From: Ichthyophonus hoferi
Taxonomy: Eukaryota > Opisthokonta > Ichthyosporea > Ichthyophonida > Ichthyophonidae
Direction of reading: 5' to 3'
NCBI GenBank assembly: GCA_002751075.1
Contig: NAOQ01000198.1
Span: 77,565-115,868 of the forward strand
DNA length: 38,304 nucleotides
Shown: positions 23,896 through 36,006 of the stretch, one piece after another
Position numbering within the stretch: the first letter of the stretch is position 1
Layout: each line of letters opens with the position of its first letter
Made by a program: the position numbers and the translations under genes
Notes under the pieces: model-generated
What the model was told of the DNA's origin: nothing
Databases searched by the model: none
What the model saw: the letters and a program-made list of their open reading frames with translations, nothing else

Positions 23896-24140
23896 TATAT
23901 TGCAGCCCAGGGATGACAAATAGAGGATATTTGAGATCCAACCGTATTATTCTTCATGATGTCTTCTTCATCCTGGGCATTAGACGTAACTTGTTTTGAA
24001 TCACTCCCCTATGAGGCCAAAACTGTTTTTTAATGTTCACTGACAACTTATTCATCATCAATGATGACAACACCACTATGATAAGACGTTTTTCTTGAAA
24101 AGATGATATCTTCCTTCTAAACGTCCTACTCCTCTGCAAT

Positions 24141-25070
24141 TTGGACTGCATCACAACCAATTTCCTGAGTCTCCACAGTTATACAACACCCAATGCAAAA
24201 CTGCATCATGATTATCTTATTGACCTTCCTAATATAGTGTCTTTCTTTCACTCACACATTTCACACTGTATGGTTTGCAATGCTCATAAGTCTAATGTGG
24301 ATTTGCTACTTCAGATTTATGCACTGCTCTCCAAAGCACCTACATGATGATCTTAGCCTCGACATAATTGCAATGGGCAACCAAGATGCCAAATGTGATG
24401 CATGTGCTGCCAATAAATTTATTTTGAGCCCCTTCCCTTCACACCAATCAAGAGTTTCATTACCACTTGAGATTATTTACAGTGATGTCATAGGTCCTCT
24501 CTCTTGGTTTCCTTTGGCGGTTTCTGCTGGTTTGTTTTTTTTATAGACAACTCCACACACTTCACCAGAATGTTTACATAAAACACAAAGGCGATATTCC
24601 ACACTATTTCCATAATTATATGGAAGCAACACATGTTAAAAATGTGCCCCTTTACATCTTCACCTTATATGCAGATTGGGGGACTCTGAATACACATTTT
24701 CCATCTTCATCTCTCAACCTCAAGAATGGGTTATTCAGCACAAAACTACCCTTCCATACGCACACCACAATCTGATGGTCTCTTATAACATATGAATCAT
24801 CACATTATTACATTAGCCTGCACCATCATGAACACAGCTTCTGCTCCACATCACTTCTGGGAATTTGGCATACATGCAACCATGTATACCCACAACCTTA
24901 CACTTACTGCAGCCCTTACTACTGGAAACATTTCTTGTACATTGTGACATACCACACATGCCTCAGTTCACTCTTTATGAGCGTTTAGTTGCAAACTCTA
25001 TTGCCAAACAGATCTTACTGATTTTTCCTCCAAATTTGCCATACATGGCATGAAGGTGGCCTTCTTGGAT
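24141..25070 (+). pseudogene. Copia integrase remnant (element B)
   Basis: The zinc-binding pattern CDACAANK is followed by LEIIYSDVIGPLS, the copia Y/HxDvxGP motif. Further right a region encoding HHFWEFGIHATMYTHN matches the conserved fW.eA...A.y..N block. It is broken. Confidence 0.8.
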
Positions 25071-25659
25071 CCTTTGACCTCATAGATGGTTGGATAATTC
25101 TTAAATGGAAACTGATACAGACTTCCATATGTCACGATTGCATTTTTTTAGGGTCTTTTCCTATTTGCTTGTTCCACGTCATTACCTAACAATGCCCCAT
25201 TTACAGTTATATCCAATTTCATAGCATTGCTATCATCTACTGAGATCCCTACACCAGTGTCAGTAATATCACCCTCACCACCTGATGAAGACACTATCCC
25301 TATGTCACCCACTTCTACAGACTACAAGGATTATATATTTCCAGGAGAGTCCACTCCAAATAAACCTCCCTCTATTTCAACTCTTTTCTCACCTTCCGCT
25401 CCTCCATTTTTTATACCAGTCCTCAATGTTTACCTCCTGAGAAGTATGTGTGTGGATCGCTTTACTGAGAAAGACACAGACAGCCTCTTCTACAACAAGC
25501 ATTGCTACACATTATCATCAACACAATCTGGACATCAATATGGCAAAAAATTTATGGCAAGTCAAAGCACTACCATGTCTGCCACTATTGCCTCAACTTC
25601 AAATATACCTGGGCTGACTGATCTGAAGAACTATTAGGGGGCAATGTACTCCCAAAACC

Positions 25660-26440
25660 AAATGTCTTGGATCAATGCCATACATACTGAACTTGTCATG
25701 ATCAATGAGTTTCATACCTGGACCCTCATACTATGAAGCCAAGTTCTCAAGAAGGCCACTATACTTTAAAACCTACGGATATACCACAGAAAAAAGGATA
25801 CCAATGGTATTTTTATTTAAAACAAAGCCATACTCTATACTCAGGGGAGCATGGAAATAAAGAACAAAGACTTCTTCAACATTTCTTCCCCAGTCACTAG
25901 TGTTTAAACTATACGGATTCTCATTCATTGCCATTACTGCTGCATGTCAATATGAGTTGAGCCAACTTGACAACCATTCTTCATGCTTACTTGTCCCATT
26001 AGACAATCCTGCCTACAAGCCCCAGCCTCCTATGATGGAAGATACTGATCACCTAAATTGGATATGTAAACTGTCAAGTATCTCTATAGACTCCATGTGA
26101 GTGGCTACACTGGAACCAGACCCTGGATTAATTTTTGAAGACTCACAATATGTACCCAGCTAATCGGGAAACTTGCCTTTAACATTTCCCATGCAAGTAA
26201 CTATTACCTTGCCTTATGCTGTTACATCAATAATGTACTCATTGTGTCAGAACATTTAGCCAACAAAAAATCCCTTATCAAGTTATTCTGCAAAAAATTC
26301 CCGTTGAAGAACGAAGGTTGGTCTACTGATTTCTTAGGTGTTCTATCCAAAAATGCAATGACAAAATCACACTATCCCAGGCCAGCCACATTCAGGACTT
26401 AATCAAGTCCTATGGCTAGGAGTGCTGCCATCCAGCTTAC
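25660..26440 (+). pseudogene. Copia reverse transcriptase remnant (element B)
   Basis: The segment around AITAACQYELSQLDNHSS corresponds to the conserved a....l...QlDv.taFL block. Downstream pieces match the palm and connection regions. A Ser/Pro-rich linker (25227-25637) precedes it, as is usual between integrase and RT. It is broken. Confidence 0.7.
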
Positions 26441-26617
26441 ATTTCAATTTGTCTGGAATGCATCAAAAAGGCCACTAATACCGATGAAAAAACTAAGCCT
26501 TGTGATGTCATTGCTTATTAAACATTGATTGGATGCTTACTATGGATTACCTAATCCAGCTGACCTGATTGCCAGTTTACAGTAAGATACCTTACCTAAT
26601 ACACAAGAAAGCCCACA

Positions 26618-27110
26618 ATGACCATCTGGGAAACGGCTATGCACTTGTTAGGGTATCTAAAAATTACAGTAGAAAATTGCATAACGTATGGTAGGACACC
26701 ACTAATGCTTAGTGTCGTTTTTGATGCAGACTTTACAGCTGATCTGTGCACATTCCAAAGTGCTTCAGGATATATGATTTACTTGACAGAAAAGCCCATC
26801 AATTGTTTTTCTAAGAAACAGAGCATCACAGCCCCTTCCACTACTGAAGGTAAGTATATAATTATGTCAACTACTTGTCAACAGATTTCCTACAAAGCTT
26901 CTCTTTTAGATTGCTTACACATCAATACAGGATGTGTGAAGATCTGTGCAGAAAACCAGTCAACAATAAAACTTACAGAAAACAATTGTGTCCTAATAGG
27001 TGCAATACACATTAAGGTAAGGTATGGATTGGTACATCTGTGACTATGTAGAAAACAAGAAATTAGATGTTACCCCTTGTCCTACAGAAAAAATAGTAGC
27101 TGATTGCTTG
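26618..27110 (+). pseudogene. Copia RNase H remnant (element B)
   Basis: The segment contains FDADFTADL, a SASGYMI segment and CFSKKQSITAPSTTEGKY. These match the Ty1/copia RNase H signature DaD.agd...stsGy...skKQ..vA.ST.EaEy. It lies just before the 3' LTR. Confidence 0.85.
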
Positions 27111-27217
27111 ACAAAAACCATGATAATTACTAACTGCAGAAAGCCAATAAACTAATGAGAATGTACAATCTTAAATTTTTCTTGCCCGCCATGCATCGCA
27201 TATCATATGCAAGAAAG

Positions 27218-27995
27218 TGTTGCAACCAGAATTTCTAATCAGAAATCATAATCTAGGATTTATGATTAGAGATTCTGATTAAATACTTTTTATTGTTCCT
27301 GTAATTCAAAAGTACTAAGAGCAACTGCAATAATTGCATAGCCAGTACTCAAGTAATGCATACACTATACTACATTAACATATATACTATTATTATTATT
27401 ATATACAAATTTCTACATTCAATAAGCTAACTAAAATGGAGATGTTATCTTAGTAACTGTATTAAGAACATAGTTAAAAAAGTAGAAAACATATCATAGT
27501 GCTAACGAAACAAATTCTGAGCTAATCAGAAACGAATTTCAACCAATGATACACAGAATATTTTTAATTAAACTCTTACCCAGTAAAATCCTTTAAGTAC
27601 AAAAGGATGCAAGGTGTGTTAGTATTTGAGATAGGCTAAGTCACAATACATGACTTTTATATGGTGACCAATAACTCTCAGTCTCTATTTTAATAGTAAA
27701 AAATACTACACAATAAACTAAGTCTAGTGAACAAATACAAAAAATACCAGTAAGTATAAACAAATATAGCACACATTTTATTTTCACACACGATTCTACC
27801 AACACAAATAGGATATCTATATCAATGAATGCCGGTTACCAGAAAAGATTGAAATTAGATTGACGTCACTTAGTCAAACTGACATTTCACTCACATTTGA
27901 CATACAACCAGGAGTAACCAACGCTGATCAATTAGAAGAAGATAAAGTAGGGGTAGAAATAGATAATATTTTTAAATTCTTTTACACTTTCAGTA
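27218..27995 (+). repeat. 3' LTR of element B
   Basis: It starts TGTTGC after an AAGAAAG purine run that could be the polypurine primer. It aligns with 21251-22030 throughout, including the segment that carries the start of gag. It is richer in TG/CA where the 5' copy keeps CG. Confidence 0.85.
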
Positions 27996-28236
27996 GTATC
28001 TTATGGCACATCATACATTCTGGCTATAGGTGTCTATGGGGATCACATATTAATTATTTCTGAAAACAATGCTGCTACAAGAAGGTTAACTGACAGCATG
28101 AAGAAATAATTTAAAATTAAGGAGAAAGTATTCCCAGTTAAGTACTTGGGCATCAAATTCAGAACGATGATCTGGGGTCCACACACTTAACCCAGAAAAA
28201 ATGAATTAAAGAGATGTTAAGGCCTTATGATATATA
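27996..28236 (+). pseudogene. Reverse transcriptase, middle part (family A, plus copy)
   Basis: The frame around ILIISENNAATRRLTDSMKK corresponds to the copia RT motif following YVDD, and then VKYLGIKF. It is the continuation of the copy interrupted at 21250 and is itself cut at 28236 by the minus-strand element. Confidence 0.8.
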
Positions 28237-29037
28237 TGTCAGAATCTAAGCTTATATCTGAAGATTCAGCCTCAGTATCTATGGATATAGAAAGACCGTG
28301 TTCTGATTCACCTGTGTTGGGGTCAAGGTCCTCTAAACATTTCCTTGATGTTTCCTCTTCAATGTTGCCTGAAGAGAGTTTAGCCCCTTAATTTCTTTTT
28401 ATTCACAGATTCCGACTTGGTTACTCAAGTAATCACTAACTTTTGGTTAACTTTAGGCAGAGTAGGTGTATAAATATCTCTCTTAAGTATTGTCATAATG
28501 ATCTCTAAAGATGGACAAAGAATAAAGTCTTTTGTTTGTGACTTTATTATGAAACAATTAAAATTTAGGGTCCAGATTATGTCTGTGATTGCTGGTTATA
28601 TAGTTGTTGGTTCATGGTCAATACCAGTTGACCAGGTGGTACATCTTTAAACAAAGCATGTTATTGGATAGGTACTTAACCTGATTGCTATCTAACATGT
28701 TGTCAGCATCATTTATTTATTTAATTATATGAAGGATGATGCTCTGTATCATATATGCTGACATTAATCACTATGTGTGACTAAAATGCAGATGACCAAG
28801 ACTAACTAAAAACCACAATAAATTTACGTGCCAGACTGCACTAAACATCTAGTTCTATTTAATATAATTAGTGACATGCAATTAATTAATTATCAGTAAT
28901 TAATATTTAACTCTGATTTACTAACTGAAACCTTACTGTAAACGCTATTAAATGTTGAGAGGTACAATACCACATGAACAATAAATATATCTATACAAGA
29001 CACCATGAAGTATACAGCCTAATACGTATAGTAAACA
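28237..29037 (-). repeat. 3' LTR of the minus-strand family A element
   Basis: The left end is TGTCAGAATC (element reading ...CTGACA) and the right end is ...GTAAACA. A purine-rich stretch on the minus strand just outside (near 29055-29075) is a polypurine-tract candidate. It includes the segment with the start of gag at 28237-28490. Confidence 0.85.
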
Positions 29038-29089
29038 AAATACTTTAACACTCTCTACATCCCCATATATCTGTGGTGATGCTACTTAC

Positions 29090-29735
29090 TAATCGAGGGT
29101 TAGTTTTTGACAGGTATTCATGAACTGGACAGGAGCTAAAGCCTTGGCCAGAATGTATTTCTTTTGGTCATGAGTCGAAATCAGTTTAATTTCTATGTGT
29201 CCGTTCCTTATGGTCTCCTTGGTGTAATGGTACTTGACTTGGACGTGTTTGGTATTTTTGGTGATCCCATTGTTTTCTGAGTCTGTATTGTGAAATGATT
29301 GTCCTCATGGACAGGTACTGGACCTGTCTCAATACCCACACTTTCTAATACACTGAAAGTCCATATGATCTAATAAATCATTGCACTAAGCGTAATATAT
29401 TTAGCCTCTGTGTTTGATGAGGCCACTAATGACTGTTTCTTGCTAAACCAAAATACTGGTGTGTCAGTCATTAAGAAATAGTATAACCCTTTTGTGGACT
29501 TGCTAGTAGTTCTATCTCTAGAAACAATTGACGTCTATATAAGCTTAGAGCTTGAAAGATGATCTGTGATAAGCCAGTTCTATGCCCAGGAATGAGTTGA
29601 GAAAAGCCATCACATGTAGTACCATCTTTTAGTGAGATTGAAATAGATTTGATGCAAATTGCTCTAGATAGTTGGCAATGAAAGCTATATCTGAACTTGT
29701 CAAACAAGATATCAACAGAAGGCATCCTATTGCTT
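29090..29735 (-). pseudogene. Copia RNase H remnant (family A, minus copy)
   Basis: The minus strand near 29395-29470 reads KKQSLVASSNTEAKYITLS, the copia RNase H core. It is broken elsewhere. Confidence 0.8.
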
Positions 29736-29739
29736 TCTG

Positions 29740-30640
29740 GTATGCCCTAATATCACACCTTGGGGTTGACGTTGTGTCCTTGTCTGGTCTGGCGCATAAT
29801 CGGGAAGGGTTGGGGACATGGTTTGCTTAACATCTTCTATGTTGTACAATATTAACATGTCCTTGATGTCCTCCTTCTGAGTTAAATGGATTGACCCTTG
29901 ACTATCCTTCCTAATCTGATAACTCAAATACTCAATTGGGAATCCCATCTTTTTGGTTTCAAAACATTACTTCATTCTACTGATTAGCCTTCATGTTGCA
30001 GCATTGTTGTTAGAAATGATGAGCATGTCATCCACAAGATATATACATTAAGGAAGTAGGGCATAGCATGAGATACAAATAAGTATGGGCCCACATCGGT
30101 TGAAAAAAGTTGCTGTTCAACCAGGAATGCAGTTAAGGTACGTTGCCAGACTAATACAAACCAATTTTGACTGTCAAAAGGTCTATGAAGCTTGCAGACC
30201 CCATATGGGAAGTCAAAGTCTTCAAATCCTTCTAGCTGATGCATGTAGACAGACATCTCCATCCAGTTTACCATTGAGGTAGGCTCTCGTAATATCTAGT
30301 TGGACAACCTCCAGACTCCTTGATGTTGCTAGGACTAATATGAGTCTTATAATTGTCAAGGGGTAAACTGGGGACTCTATGTTAAAATAGATAATATTAT
30401 TCTGTTGTCATTTTCCATTACTACATGTCATAGCTTGTATTTAATAATATTGGCATGGCTGCTCCTCTTAATTTTAAAAACCCCCAATGATTTTAACACT
30501 GGTTTCCCTTTAGTTTATCTACGATTTTCCATGTGGAATTGTCAGACAGGACCTTCATTCAGTGCTTCCTATCAGCATTCCTTCGTGGCCATTGAGAGGG
30601 GGAGTGAGGAGTTAATGCTTGCATGGATTGACTTGGGTAT
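29740..30640 (-). pseudogene. Copia reverse transcriptase remnant (family A, minus copy)
   Basis: On the minus strand MEMSVYMHQLEGFEDFDF matches the l.e.iYm.QP.GF block, followed by VCKLHRPF and LVWQRTLTAFL. Further on MGFPIEYLSYQIRKDSQG matches the Ylgi.i.rd..g motif. It is heavily degenerate. Confidence 0.85.
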
Positions 30641-31129
30641 AGCTTGGCCATATAGGTTTGCTTTAGTTGTTGAGTAAGCTGCATGTGTTAGAGTAGGGTC
30701 CAGTTGGTATCTCCAACCTGATGTAGTAGTCGAGGGTGCATATTTGCCTTTTTATGGAGATGTAGCCTGTTCTATCTGACTTGTCTCTTTCCCGTTTTCC
30801 ATATTACAATTGCCTTCTGTCTTTACATAGTTATCCCTCCTGGGTTCTTCAATTTCCCTATCCCTTTTTTCTTTACTCAACTCCCCCTTGAGTTGGCATA
30901 CACTTTTTAGACTCCTTCATTGAAGGTAAATCAATATTATAGGGTATAGAATCCGTTTTAGTCATACTGGTGGCGTTGGCTTTATGTGTGGGCTTACCCT
31001 CATGATTTGGCTGTGGATTTGGCTGTTTTTCAGCACAGGGAAGCTTCGTCTCTAAGAATTTTACTTTTTTGCTGATTATTATCTTTTTTTCTGGGTATTT
31101 AACAATTTGTATGCTTTTTTGAACTTCTA

Positions 31130-31990
31130 ATATTCCAGCATCACTGCCTTACGTCCTTGAGGTGCCAATTTGTTGAGGTTTTTGTCCTTATAGTAGCATC
31201 TACATCTATAAGTTCTAAGTCAGCTGAAAGGTTTGGTCAATTGTTAGCATAAGTCTCATAGTATTGTCAGTATTGGTAGATACTCAGTTGGGAGCACATT
31301 CAAGGTGAAAGCTCTCATCTTAAAGGTTTCATCCCACAGATACTCTGGAATACTACTCACTTTCTATTTTCACATTCTTTACCATTGTAAACAATGACTG
31401 GTTCATTCTTTCACTGAGCCCATTCTACTGAGGATGATGAAGGACAGTGGTCTGGTAATGGGTGCTAAAGTTCTATAATGAAAATTGTGAGTTCAGATAC
31501 TCAGCTCCATTGCCTGTTACCAGAGTGGTCATAGGCCTGTCTTGCATGGAAATAGCATAGGTGTAATACCTCTTGAAGGCCTTGAATGTGCCCAATTCTT
31601 TTTTGAATTAATTCACTTTGGCATAGTGTGAGTTCTCATATGTAAAGTGGCCACATATTAAAAAACAGAGTAGGATCTGCACAAGGGTCCAACCAAATCT
31701 GAGGGTACTCTCTGTAATGCTCTTGTAGCTCAGTCTTTTTGCTCAGGTTAAAGAATCCTTTTGACTTCAGACATACTGCAGATTCCACAGTTTTTCTTTT
31801 TCTTGTTGAACTCTACATTGTTTGATATTGCCAATGCAAGGTATATATTGGCTGGACTGGGATGCATGAGCCCAGAAGGAAGAATCTCATATGCCATCAA
31901 ACCTACATGGGCTTCTGGTTCTTCCATTTCGGTAGGAAAGTTCTTCTCAATTAATATGTTGATTTTCCACTAGTGAGTAGAGGTTGGTCC
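31130..31990 (-). pseudogene. Copia integrase remnant (family A, minus copy)
   Basis: The minus-strand reading contains LALAISNNVEFNKKKKNCG and the following CGICSM, matching the plus copy at 18.7-18.85 kb. The core and the C-terminal part follow to about 31130. It is broken. Confidence 0.8.
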
Positions 31991-32597
31991 TTTTTGACTA
32001 CCATTTCCCTCTACTTCTTCTGGCAGGATCACTGAGGCATATAGCCTGTATATTATGCCATCTTTAAATACCTGTCATCACCATTACTCCTTTCCTAAAA
32101 ATTGTTATGATATTATTTTTGAAAAGTGTTGTGATGCCTTTCCCCTCTCAACTCTGGAGTGGAAAATATCTTTACCTTTAAATGGGAGACCAACAATACA
32201 TTCTCTAATCTGATGGGTCACCTGTTTCCCTAATCTAGCAACTAGCCATATGCTGCCAAACCCTGGAGTTATGCTTTTCTGTCTATGTCCACAACGTACA
32301 TGAAGTTCCTAGGGTAAATGTAGTGAAGTCCTCTTTTCTGAAGTGGATGTACCTTGAGAAACAACTGTTTAATACAGAACTCTTCTTTGGGTCTTCATCA
32401 ATGTGCTCTCTATTTACATAATATGTGGCGACATATGAGGTATCTTCTTCTTCCACTGTGTAGGCTGTGTTGAATTTCTTCTTTCTTTTCTAATATTTTG
32501 GGAAGATATCAGCCTCCTTGTTTCCTGGGTGATGGTTGGTTTCATATTCTTCAGGATATTTTCTCTCCTGTCATAAAAATTTCAGACTCTATTTTTC

Positions 32598-33865
32598 TTA
32601 GCCTGAGTGGTGATAGATACCAATGTTGAGGTTATCAGTTTTTTTTTTAGGGGGGCACTGACTCAGAGTGTGTGCTCTCTGACAAATGCCACAAATTTTC
32701 AACTCGTTTTTATAGAATCTAACGTTCAGTTTGTGTTGGTATCCCTCCCTCAAATGTTGATGGTTCCCATTCTTCCTGACTGACTCAAAACTGATGTGGT
32801 TAGCCATAACCATATATAAATTCTTTCAGGGCACCACAGCTTTTGATAGCCTGATGGAAAGCTTTGACTTAGCTCCTATATTGTTAATTGTAGGTTGAAG
32901 TTCATTTTTGTGACCACAGCTTGGGCATGCTGTTCCAGGACTGTTCCCTTAAGACGTTTGCTGGCAGCTACTACTTTTGCAATATATTTATTGCCATTTT
33001 AAGTAGCTTTTAAAGAAGTTTCCTAATCCTCCAGCAATGCAGATAGCCTGCTGAACCATATCCTTTCTATCAAATTAAGCTTTCATCCCTTTCCAAGTTC
33101 AAAATGAAAATTGGTTTTTCTCCCAAATTGTGATCAACCGTTGCTCCATTACTACTGATGCATAAAAGTAGTGTCTAACAATTGCTTCTTGAGGGGACAC
33201 ATTAGTTAGATTATGAAGTTGTTGGAGGGTTGGCTCTTTGTGTATTAATTGTAAAAAATTAGAAACTTTCATTATGTCTCTGATGTATTCAGCCCACCTG
33301 GTATACCGGATTCCATTTTGATTTCCAGTAAAGATCTCTTCTTTGGAAATAGGGAGGGGTGTACAATAGTTTTGGGAGCTCCACCTCTCAACTGTATAAG
33401 CAATGGCTGTAGCATCTTAGCAGTGACAACTTGTTGACTTCTGGGAAAATGGTGTTGCTGTCCCTGGGTAGAATCATGTCCTCATGAATGGTTTAATTTC
33501 TGCTCCCCTGGCATAGTTTTATATATAGGTTTTTGATTAGGTATGTGTGTGTTTTCAGTGAAAGAACTTTGCAATTGCTGAGCCTTAGTAACCCTATCAG
33601 AATTTAAGCTCCTCTATGAAGATTTGGCTTCACTATCTATGGACATAGGACGTCTGTGCTCTGATTCACTTGTGTTGGAGTCAAGGTCTTTTAAAAGATT
33701 CCTTGAGGTTTCCTTTTCACTGTTGTCTGACGAGAGTTGAACCCAAAATTTGTTTTTAATCATAGATCCAAACTTGGCTTGTGCAGAAATTGTGGACTTT
33801 TGCTTAACTTTAGATAGAGTAGGTGTAGAAATATCTCTCCTATGTACTGTCATAACGACCCCCAA
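32598..33865 (-). pseudogene. Gag region of the minus-strand family A element
   Basis: The frame starting MGVVMTVHRRDISTPTLS at 33865 lies inside the 5' LTR. A zinc knuckle CGICQRAHTLSQC (C-x2-C-x3-H-x4-C) is at about 32640-32690, typical of copia gag nucleocapsid. Protease should lie between here and 32.0 kb, but I could not identify its active site. It is broken. Confidence 0.7.
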
Positions 33866-34404
33866 AGATAGACAAAGAATAAAGTCATTTGTACAAAACT
33901 TTATTTATGCAATACTTACAAAATCAGGGTCTAGACTAAATATAAGTGATTGCTGGTTATATATTTGTTGATTCATAGACAATACCAGTTGACCAAATGA
34001 TACATCTTTAAGAAAAACGTACTATTGAATAGGTACTCAACCTAATTGATATTTAACATGTTGTCAGTATCATTTTTTCATTTAATGATATAAAGGAAGA
34101 TGCTTTGTATCACATATGCTTACATTAATTAATATGTGCAAGTAAAATGCAGATGACCAACACTATCTATGAACCATAATAAATTTATGTGCTAGACTGT
34201 ACTAAACATTTACTCCTAATTAAATATAATTAGTGACATGATATAACTAATCCCTTCGCAGTAATTAATATCTAACTCTGATTCACTGATTGAAACCCCA
34301 TTTTAAATGCTCCTGAATATTTAGAAATACAACCTATGTGAACAATAAGTATATTCATACAAGATATAATGATTTATACAGCCTAACACTTATAGTAGCT
34401 GACA
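33595..34404 (-). repeat. 5' LTR of the minus-strand family A element
   Basis: In element orientation it starts TGTCAGCTACTATAAG (right end, 34404) and ends ...TTCTGATA (left end). TGTCAG and its complement CTGACA form the terminal inverted repeat when both LTRs of the element are compared. It contains the gag start codon at 33865. Confidence 0.85.
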
Positions 34405-35203
34405 AACTTCAACAATGGATGATGCTAAGTAAACTATGTCCTCAATTCTTTCAAACCATGTGTCAGACATAGGCAAGGACACAGAATCAACCCCAAGGTG
34501 TGATGTCAGAGCATACCAGAAAGCAATAGGTTGCCTTCTATGGATATCTCGATTCAATAGGTCAGACATAGCCTTTGCAATCAACTACCTAGGGCATTCT
34601 AGGGCGTTTTGTATTTAATCTATCTCAATCTCTCTTGAAGATGATGCTTCATTTGAAGCCATACCTCATCACATTTCAGGAAATAGGACTGGTATTCCTC
34701 AAATCACCCTTAGAATTTAAGGCACATGTAGATGCAGACTTTGTAGGAGATAGGACTACCAGCAAGTCAACAATGGGATATAAATAATACAGTAGTGTCA
34801 TGGTGCAGAAAGAAACAGTTAATAGTGCCATCATCAAGTACAGAGTCTGAAGATATTGCACTCAGTGCAGGTTTTCATGAGATTGTGTGAACTTCTTGTG
34901 TTAAAAAGTGTTGGTATTAAGATAGGTCCAGTACCCATCTATGAGGATACTTAATTAACAATAAGAATCTCAGAAAGCAATGGGATCACCAAGAACACAA
35001 AACAAATCTGTACTAAGTATCACTAGACTAGGTGGCCATTGGGAATGGAGATATAGACATCAAACCAATCTAGCTCATGGCCAGAAAGTAGACATTTTCA
35101 CTAATCTTTTAGCTGCTGCTCAGTTCATGAATGCCTATTGGAAACCAACCTTCAATGTAACATCCTCAGAGGTGTGTAAGGATATAGAGGGGGTTTTAAA
35201 GTA
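34405..35203 (+). pseudogene. Reverse transcriptase end and RNase H (family A, plus copy)
   Basis: YQKAIGCLLWISRFNRSDIA at about 34514 matches the copia Y...iGsL.yl....RpDIa motif. Near 34720-34870 the RNase H pieces DADF, VSWCRKKQ and PSSSTESEDIALS are seen. A purine run AGAGGGGG just before 35204 is a polypurine-tract candidate. Confidence 0.85.
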
Positions 35204-36006
35204 TTTCAGTCCCTACAAATGTTAGGCTGAATATTTCATCGTCTTATACAAATATACTTACTGTTCCTGTCTGTAGCAATGAATCTCTAAATATTCGGTA
35301 ACAATTAGAATGAGGTTTCAATTGGTAATTATGAGTTAGATATTAATTAATAACAACCAATTAATTGCATGTTGTCACTAATTAAATTTAATTAGGATTA
35401 AATGCTTAGTACAGTCTAGCATGTAAATCTTCCATGGTTTTAATAGTGTTGGTTATTGATATTTGATTGATGATACATGTGTGATATCGAGCATCCAGAA
35501 TGATTCCTTACATAATCATTGGACAGTATGTTGCTGACAACATGTTAGATAATAGCTAAATTGAGTACCTATTCAATAGCATACTTATCTTAAAGGCTTA
35601 TTACCTGACCAACTGGTATTGACCTAAACTAAGAAGTATATAGCCAGCAATCACCTACTCCATCTGGATCCTGTTTACATAGTGTTTTACAATAAAATAA
35701 CATACACAATATTTATCTATTATAAAAAGTAATCATGACCATAAAGTTAAGAGTTATGTTTACCCCTACTGTCCCATAAGTCAAATGAGAAACCATCATT
35801 GTTTCTACATTTAAAATGGGATCTGTAATTAAAAAGAAGCAATGAGTACAATTTTCCCTTAATACAAGTGAAAAGGAAACACGTCAAGAAATTTTCTAGT
35901 TGATTTTGAAATTAGTTCCAGTCCTGAGTCATGTGGAGCTCAAGAGGGGGATCACATGTCCATCAACAGTGACACCAATTCCATGACAAGAAGTGAAGAT
36001 TCAACA
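35204..36006 (+). repeat. 3' LTR of the plus-strand family A element
   Basis: It is the reverse complement of the family A LTRs at 28237-29037 and 33595-34404, ending near GATTCAACA. Its last 300 bases are homologous to the gag-start segment of the other LTRs, which shows that this segment belongs to the LTR. Confidence 0.85.

Larger units (their letters stand above)
21251..27995 (+). mobile_element. Fossil Ty1/copia element, family B, full length
   Basis: A 6.7-kb element with two direct LTRs (21251-22030 and 27218-27995) and the copia order gag, protease, integrase, reverse transcriptase, RNase H between them. It lies inside the reverse transcriptase region of the older family A copy. The flanks GTGTC (21246-21250) and GTATC (27996-28000) look like a 5-bp target duplication with one change. 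Its two LTRs differ at roughly one position in five by eye, so the insertion is old. The reading frame is broken in about a dozen or more places. Confidence 0.9.
28237..34404 (-). mobile_element. Fossil Ty1/copia element, family A, full length, minus strand
   Basis: A 6.2-kb element with two direct LTRs (28237-29037 and 33595-34404). Read on the minus strand its order is gag with a zinc knuckle, integrase, reverse transcriptase and RNase H. It sits in opposite orientation inside the reverse transcriptase of an older copy of the same family, which continues on both sides. The LTRs differ at about one position in five by eye. The coding region has well over ten interruptions. No clear target duplication is seen. 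Confidence 0.9.
18631..36006 (+). mobile_element. Fossil Ty1/copia element, family A, 5'-truncated, interrupted by three insertions
   Basis: The element's own sequence lies in four stretches: 18631-19301, 20032-21250, 27996-28236 and 34405-36006, about 3.7 kb in all. They run in order from integrase through reverse transcriptase and RNase H to a 3' LTR. This is the same length and order as the corresponding part of the complete family A copy on the other strand. The 5' LTR, gag and protease are missing. The remaining coding sequence is heavily broken, with well over ten interruptions. It is the oldest member of the nest because all other elements sit inside it. Confidence 0.85.

Noticed and set aside
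27718-28000. Apparent second gag copy after the right LTR of element B, suggesting a tandem array
   Set aside because: The segment ends just where the older family A copy resumes. Family A LTRs show the same extension, including a 3' LTR with no element after it. The simpler view is that the LTR itself contains the gag start.
33750-33971. Plus-strand open frame across the family A LTR
   Set aside because: It is a shadow of the minus-strand gag start in the LTR; no independent motif.
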